Positions 7,121 to 8,968 of a stretch of DNA of 8,968 nt are shown piece after piece. Made by a program: the position numbers and the translations under genes. Where the stretch lies: positions 1 through 8,968 of the forward strand of contig JAJYAF010000065.1 in NCBI GenBank assembly GCA_021779655.1. Reading direction: 5' to 3'. The notes beneath the pieces are model-generated. The model was not told the origin of the DNA. It did no database searches and worked only from the letters and a program-made list of their open reading frames with translations. Position 1 is the stretch's first letter; each line of letters opens with the position of its first letter. Source of the DNA: Pseudomonadota bacterium (GTDB taxonomy: Bacteria > Pseudomonadota > Alphaproteobacteria > Acetobacterales > Acetobacteraceae).

Positions 7121-7161
7121 AGAGTTATGTTAATGCCCGCAGAGTTTACGTTAATGTCTAC
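7121..7161 (+). repeat. Imperfect 20/21-bp tandem repeat upstream of cydA
   Basis: Unit 1 (7121-7140) and unit 2 (7141-7161) share AGAGTT at the start and the exact heptamer GTTAATG (7129-7135 and 7150-7156). The unit ends diverge (CCCGC against TCTAC). The two heptamers are 21 bp apart, about two helical turns, so a protein bound to each would sit on the same DNA face. This fits a pair of operator sites for cydAB, but the regulator is unknown and the same bases can be read as an in-frame peptide repeat. Confidence 0.55.
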
Positions 7162-7183
7162 AGGGACGCACATACGGAGCTAG
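7127..7183 (+). CDS. Possible 18-codon leader ORF before cydA
   Basis: ATG at 7127 opens an 18-codon frame reading MLMPAEFTLMSTGTHIRS. It stops at TAG 7181-7183, 4 nt before the cydA ATG and in a different frame. Two further in-frame ATGs (7133 and 7154) each follow a GAG-type purine run by about 8-9 nt, because the tandem repeat is close to a multiple of three. The stop lies just past the cydA ribosome binding site, so translation of the leader would sweep through that site. No protein family is recognised, and it may be a chance product of the repeat. Confidence 0.2.
   Translation: MLMPAEFTLMSTGTHIRS
7175..7179 (+). promoter_or_regulatory. Ribosome binding site for cydA
   Basis: CGGAG ends 8 nt before the ATG at 7188 and supports this start. 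It is one of only three good Shine-Dalgarno sequences in the window, all of them in the cyd genes. Confidence 0.7.
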
Positions 7184-7187
7184 AATA

Positions 7188-8807
7188 ATGCCTTTGATCG
7201 ATCCCACCGTCGTCGATCTGTCGCGACTGCAATTCGCGCTCACCGCGCTCTATCATTTTTTGTTCGTACCGCTCACACTCGGCATGACCTTCCTGATTGC
7301 CGCGATGGAGACCGTGTATGTCATCACCGGCAGGCAAATCTATAAGGAGATGACCCAGTTCTGGGGGAAGCTCTTCGCCATCAACTTCGCGATCGGCGTC
7401 GCCACCGGGCTGACCATGGAATTCGAATTCGGCACCAACTGGTCGATGTATTCACATTTCGTCGGTGACGTGTTCGGCACCCCGCTCGCCATTGAAGGGC
7501 TGATGGCGTTTTTTCTGGAATCGACCTTCATCGGGCTGATGTTCTTCGGCTGGGATCGGCTTTCCCGCCCGGCGCATCTCGCGGTCACGTATTTGACCGC
7601 GCTCGGCTCCAACCTTTCCGCATTATGGATTCTCATCGCCAACGGTTTCATGCAAAGCCCGCAAGGAGCAAGTTTTGATCCAGCAACGATGCGCATGCAG
7701 TTCAACTCTTTCCTCGCGCTCGTTTTCTCCCAGGACGCGCAGGCGAAGTTCGTTCACACCTCAATCGCCGGCTTCGTCACCGGCGCGCTGTTCGTCATGG
7801 GCATCTCCGCCTTCTATATCCTGCGCCGGCAGCACCTTGGGCTGGCGAAACGCTCATTCAGGATGGCGGCGCTGTTCGGGGTCATTTCCTCGATGGCCGT
7901 GGTCACGCTGGGTGACGCGCTGGGCAGGCTGGACTATCTGGTGCAGCCGACCAAAATCGCCGCAATCGAGGGGCTGTGGGAGGATTCGAACGCCCATTCC
8001 TCGCTGGCGGCCGCGCCGTGGCTGATCTTTGCCCTGCCCGACAACGCGGAACAGAAAAATTACTTCGAAATCGGAATTCCCTATGTGCTGACACCACTGG
8101 TGACCCATTCCGAGAATGTCATGATCCCCGGACTGCTGACGCAAGAGCAGCAGGCCGGCCCGCGCATCGAAAACGGCATCAAGGCTCTGGATGCCTTGCA
8201 GCAATACGGCCAGGACCAGGATGCGGCGGCGCTCGCCACGTTCAAGCAATACGAGAACGATATGGGCTATGGCTTCCTGGCGCAGCGCCATGCGCCCAGC
8301 CAGGACCTCACCCGGATCACGCCGGAGAATGAGAACGCGATTGTGACAGAGACCGAGAAGGACATCGTGCCCAACGTGTTCGTCACATTCTGGTCGTTCC
8401 GCATCATGATGGTTCTCGGCTTCTACTTCGTGGCGCTGTTCGCCTTTGCCGCCTATTATTCGCTGCGCGACGAACTTGAGAAACGGCCCCTGCTGCTGCG
8501 GGCGGCGATGTGGTCGATCCCGCTGCCGATCCTGGCGTCCGAGTTCGGCTGGATCACGGCGGAAGCCGGCCGGCAGCCATGGAGCGTATTTGAATGGCTG
8601 CCAACCTTCCAGGCGGCTTCCAGCCACCCCGTCGGCTACATGGTGTTCTCGCTGCTGGGCTTTGCGCTGCTTTATTCCAGCTTCATCGCGGCGGAGCTGT
8701 ATCTGATGTTCAAGTTCGCCCGGCTTGGTCCCCAGCCCTCCCACGCTTCGCCCGAAGAGCGGGAGGCACCGATGTTCGCGACGACAGCCATCAAGCCGGC
8801 TGAATAA
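7188..8807 (+). CDS. cydA: Cytochrome bd ubiquinol oxidase subunit I
   Basis: A 539-residue CydA (E. coli 522), a multi-helix inner membrane protein. With CydB it oxidises quinol and reduces oxygen to water with high affinity, without pumping protons. By alignment in my head to E. coli, the haem ligands are present: H23 (E. coli H19), H190 (H186), M407 (M393) and E452 (E445). The proton-path glutamates are E103 and E111. The quinone-loop residues K256 and E261 occur in TKIAAIEGLWE. The bd-family motif ending in GRQPW occupies 461-465. The hydrophilic Q-loop (about 255-395) is of the long, E. coli type and slightly longer than in E. coli, in contrast to short-loop CioA proteins. Together with the adjacent cydDC this indicates a true bd oxidase. 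The start is supported by CGGAG 8 nt upstream. cydB follows 23 bp after the stop. Confidence 0.96.
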   Translation: MPLIDPTVVDLSRLQFALTALYHFLFVPLTLGMTFLIAAMETVYVITGRQIYKEMTQFWGKLFAINFAIGVATGLTMEFEFGTNWSMYSHFVGDVFGTPLAIEGLMAFFLESTFIGLMFFGWDRLSRPAHLAVTYLTALGSNLSALWILIANGFMQSPQGASFDPATMRMQFNSFLALVFSQDAQAKFVHTSIAGFVTGALFVMGISAFYILRRQHLGLAKRSFRMAALFGVISSMAVVTLGDALGRLDYLVQPTKIAAIEGLWEDSNAHSSLAAAPWLIFALPDNAEQKNYFEIGIPYVLTPLVTHSENVMIPGLLTQEQQAGPRIENGIKALDALQQYGQDQDAAALATFKQYENDMGYGFLAQRHAPSQDLTRITPENENAIVTETEKDIVPNVFVTFWSFRIMMVLGFYFVALFAFAAYYSLRDELEKRPLLLRAAMWSIPLPILASEFGWITAEAGRQPWSVFEWLPTFQAASSHPVGYMVFSLLGFALLYSSFIAAELYLMFKFARLGPQPSHASPEEREAPMFATTAIKPAE

Positions 8808-8812
8808 GCCGG
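8796..8812 (+). other. Small hairpin spanning the cydA stop codon
   Basis: CCGGCT (8796-8801) pairs perfectly with AGCCGG (8807-8812) around a 5-nt GAATA loop, and one G-U pair can be added at the base. The cydA TAA (8805-8807) lies in the loop and the first stem base, and the cydB AAGGAG begins 2 nt after the stem. There is no T-run, so it is not an intrinsic terminator. It could affect ribosome release or cydB initiation. Confidence 0.45.
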
Positions 8813-8814
8813 TC

Positions 8815-8820
8815 AAGGAG
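8815..8820 (+). promoter_or_regulatory. Ribosome binding site for cydB
   Basis: AAGGAG lies 10 nt before the ATG at 8831. It is the strongest consensus Shine-Dalgarno in the window and fixes the cydB start. Confidence 0.8.
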
Positions 8821-8830
8821 AAGCGGTATC

Positions 8831-8968
8831 ATGGAAATTTTTGTTGCTTTGAAACTCGTCTGGGCGATCTTGCTCGGGGTTTTGCTCACCGGGCTTGGCA
8901 CCATGGTCGGCATGGATATGGGCGTGGGCACATTGCTGCGTTTCGTGGGCCGAAGCGATGTGGAGCGC
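8831..8968 (+). CDS. cydB: Cytochrome bd ubiquinol oxidase subunit II, N-terminal part only
   Basis: Forty-six codons are open to the window edge. The peptide begins MEIFVALKLVWAILLGVLL, the first membrane helix, and continues through GMDMGVGTLLRFVGRSDVER. The DMGVG...R..GR.D.ER pattern is the hallmark N-terminus of CydB. This subunit completes the CydAB oxidase core in the inner membrane. The start has a consensus AAGGAG 10 nt upstream, and the gene follows cydA by 23 bp, so the two are surely co-transcribed. Most of the gene, and any cydX-type small subunit gene after it, lies outside the window. Confidence 0.93.
   Translation, partial: MEIFVALKLVWAILLGVLLTGLGTMVGMDMGVGTLLRFVGRSDVER

Larger units (their letters stand above)
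7093..7187 (+). promoter_or_regulatory. cydC-cydA intergenic leader, candidate regulatory region
   Basis: This 95-bp region is the longest non-coding gap in the window and is visibly more AT-rich than the genes. It is the natural place for a promoter or operator serving cydAB separately from cydDC. I see no clean -35/-10 pair, no FNR-type TTGAT-N4-ATCAA box and no intrinsic terminator. It holds the tandem repeat at 7121-7161 and ends with the cydA ribosome binding site. Confidence 0.45.

Noticed and set aside
7093..7187. Intrinsic terminator, tRNA or FNR box in the cydC-cydA gap
   Set aside because: No GC stem followed by a T-run, no cloverleaf, and no TTGAT-N4-ATCAA palindrome could be found by reading.
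7188..8807. CioA (cyanide-insensitive oxidase) identity for the oxidase subunit I gene
   Set aside because: The Q-loop is long and E. coli-like, and the cydDC genes are adjacent, so CydA fits better.
7854..8816. 320-codon antisense ORF opposite cydA
   Set aside because: Typical antisense shadow of a GC-rich gene; the conserved cydA frame explains the lack of stops.

Overview
This is a gene-dense, high-GC stretch of a bacterial chromosome. Protein style and gene order (aroE-coaE-dnaQ, then cydDCAB) point to an alphaproteobacterium, perhaps of the Acetobacteraceae/Rhodospirillales type. That placement is an inference from sequence style, not a database result. Eight genes are well supported. 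Seven read rightward. The leftmost, an argD-like aminotransferase, reads leftward and is cut by the window edge, and cydB is cut by the right edge.

Left part (1-3633): the 5' end of argD is divergent from a GT87/DUF2029-type polytopic membrane glycosyltransferase gene, with only 24 bp between start codons. The glycosyltransferase gene runs 55 bp into aroE (shikimate dehydrogenase). coaE (dephospho-CoA kinase) follows after 2 bp, and dnaQ (DNA polymerase III proofreading exonuclease) overlaps coaE by 4 bp (ATGA). These are housekeeping genes from separate pathways, packed as one probable transcription unit.

Right part (3659-8968): a cydD-cydC-cydA-cydB locus. CydDC is a heterodimeric ABC exporter needed to assemble cytochrome bd, and CydAB is the quinol oxidase itself. 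CydA has all the expected haem and quinone residues and a long, E. coli-type Q-loop, so this is a true bd-I-like enzyme and not a short-loop cyanide-insensitive oxidase. cydD begins 25 bp after dnaQ and cydC overlaps cydD by 13 bp. The only real intergenic space in the window is the 95 bp before cydA. It carries an imperfect 20/21-bp tandem repeat that is also readable as an 18-codon leader ORF ending 4 nt before cydA. A small hairpin sits on the cydA stop codon just ahead of the cydB ribosome binding site.

Nothing here amounts to a clearly new biological system. The points worth checking are local: the cydA leader, the long glycosyltransferase/aroE overlap, mini-ORFs touching the starts of genes that lack a Shine-Dalgarno sequence, and the cydA/cydB hairpin. 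No tRNA, rRNA, CRISPR array, insertion sequence or prophage gene was seen.
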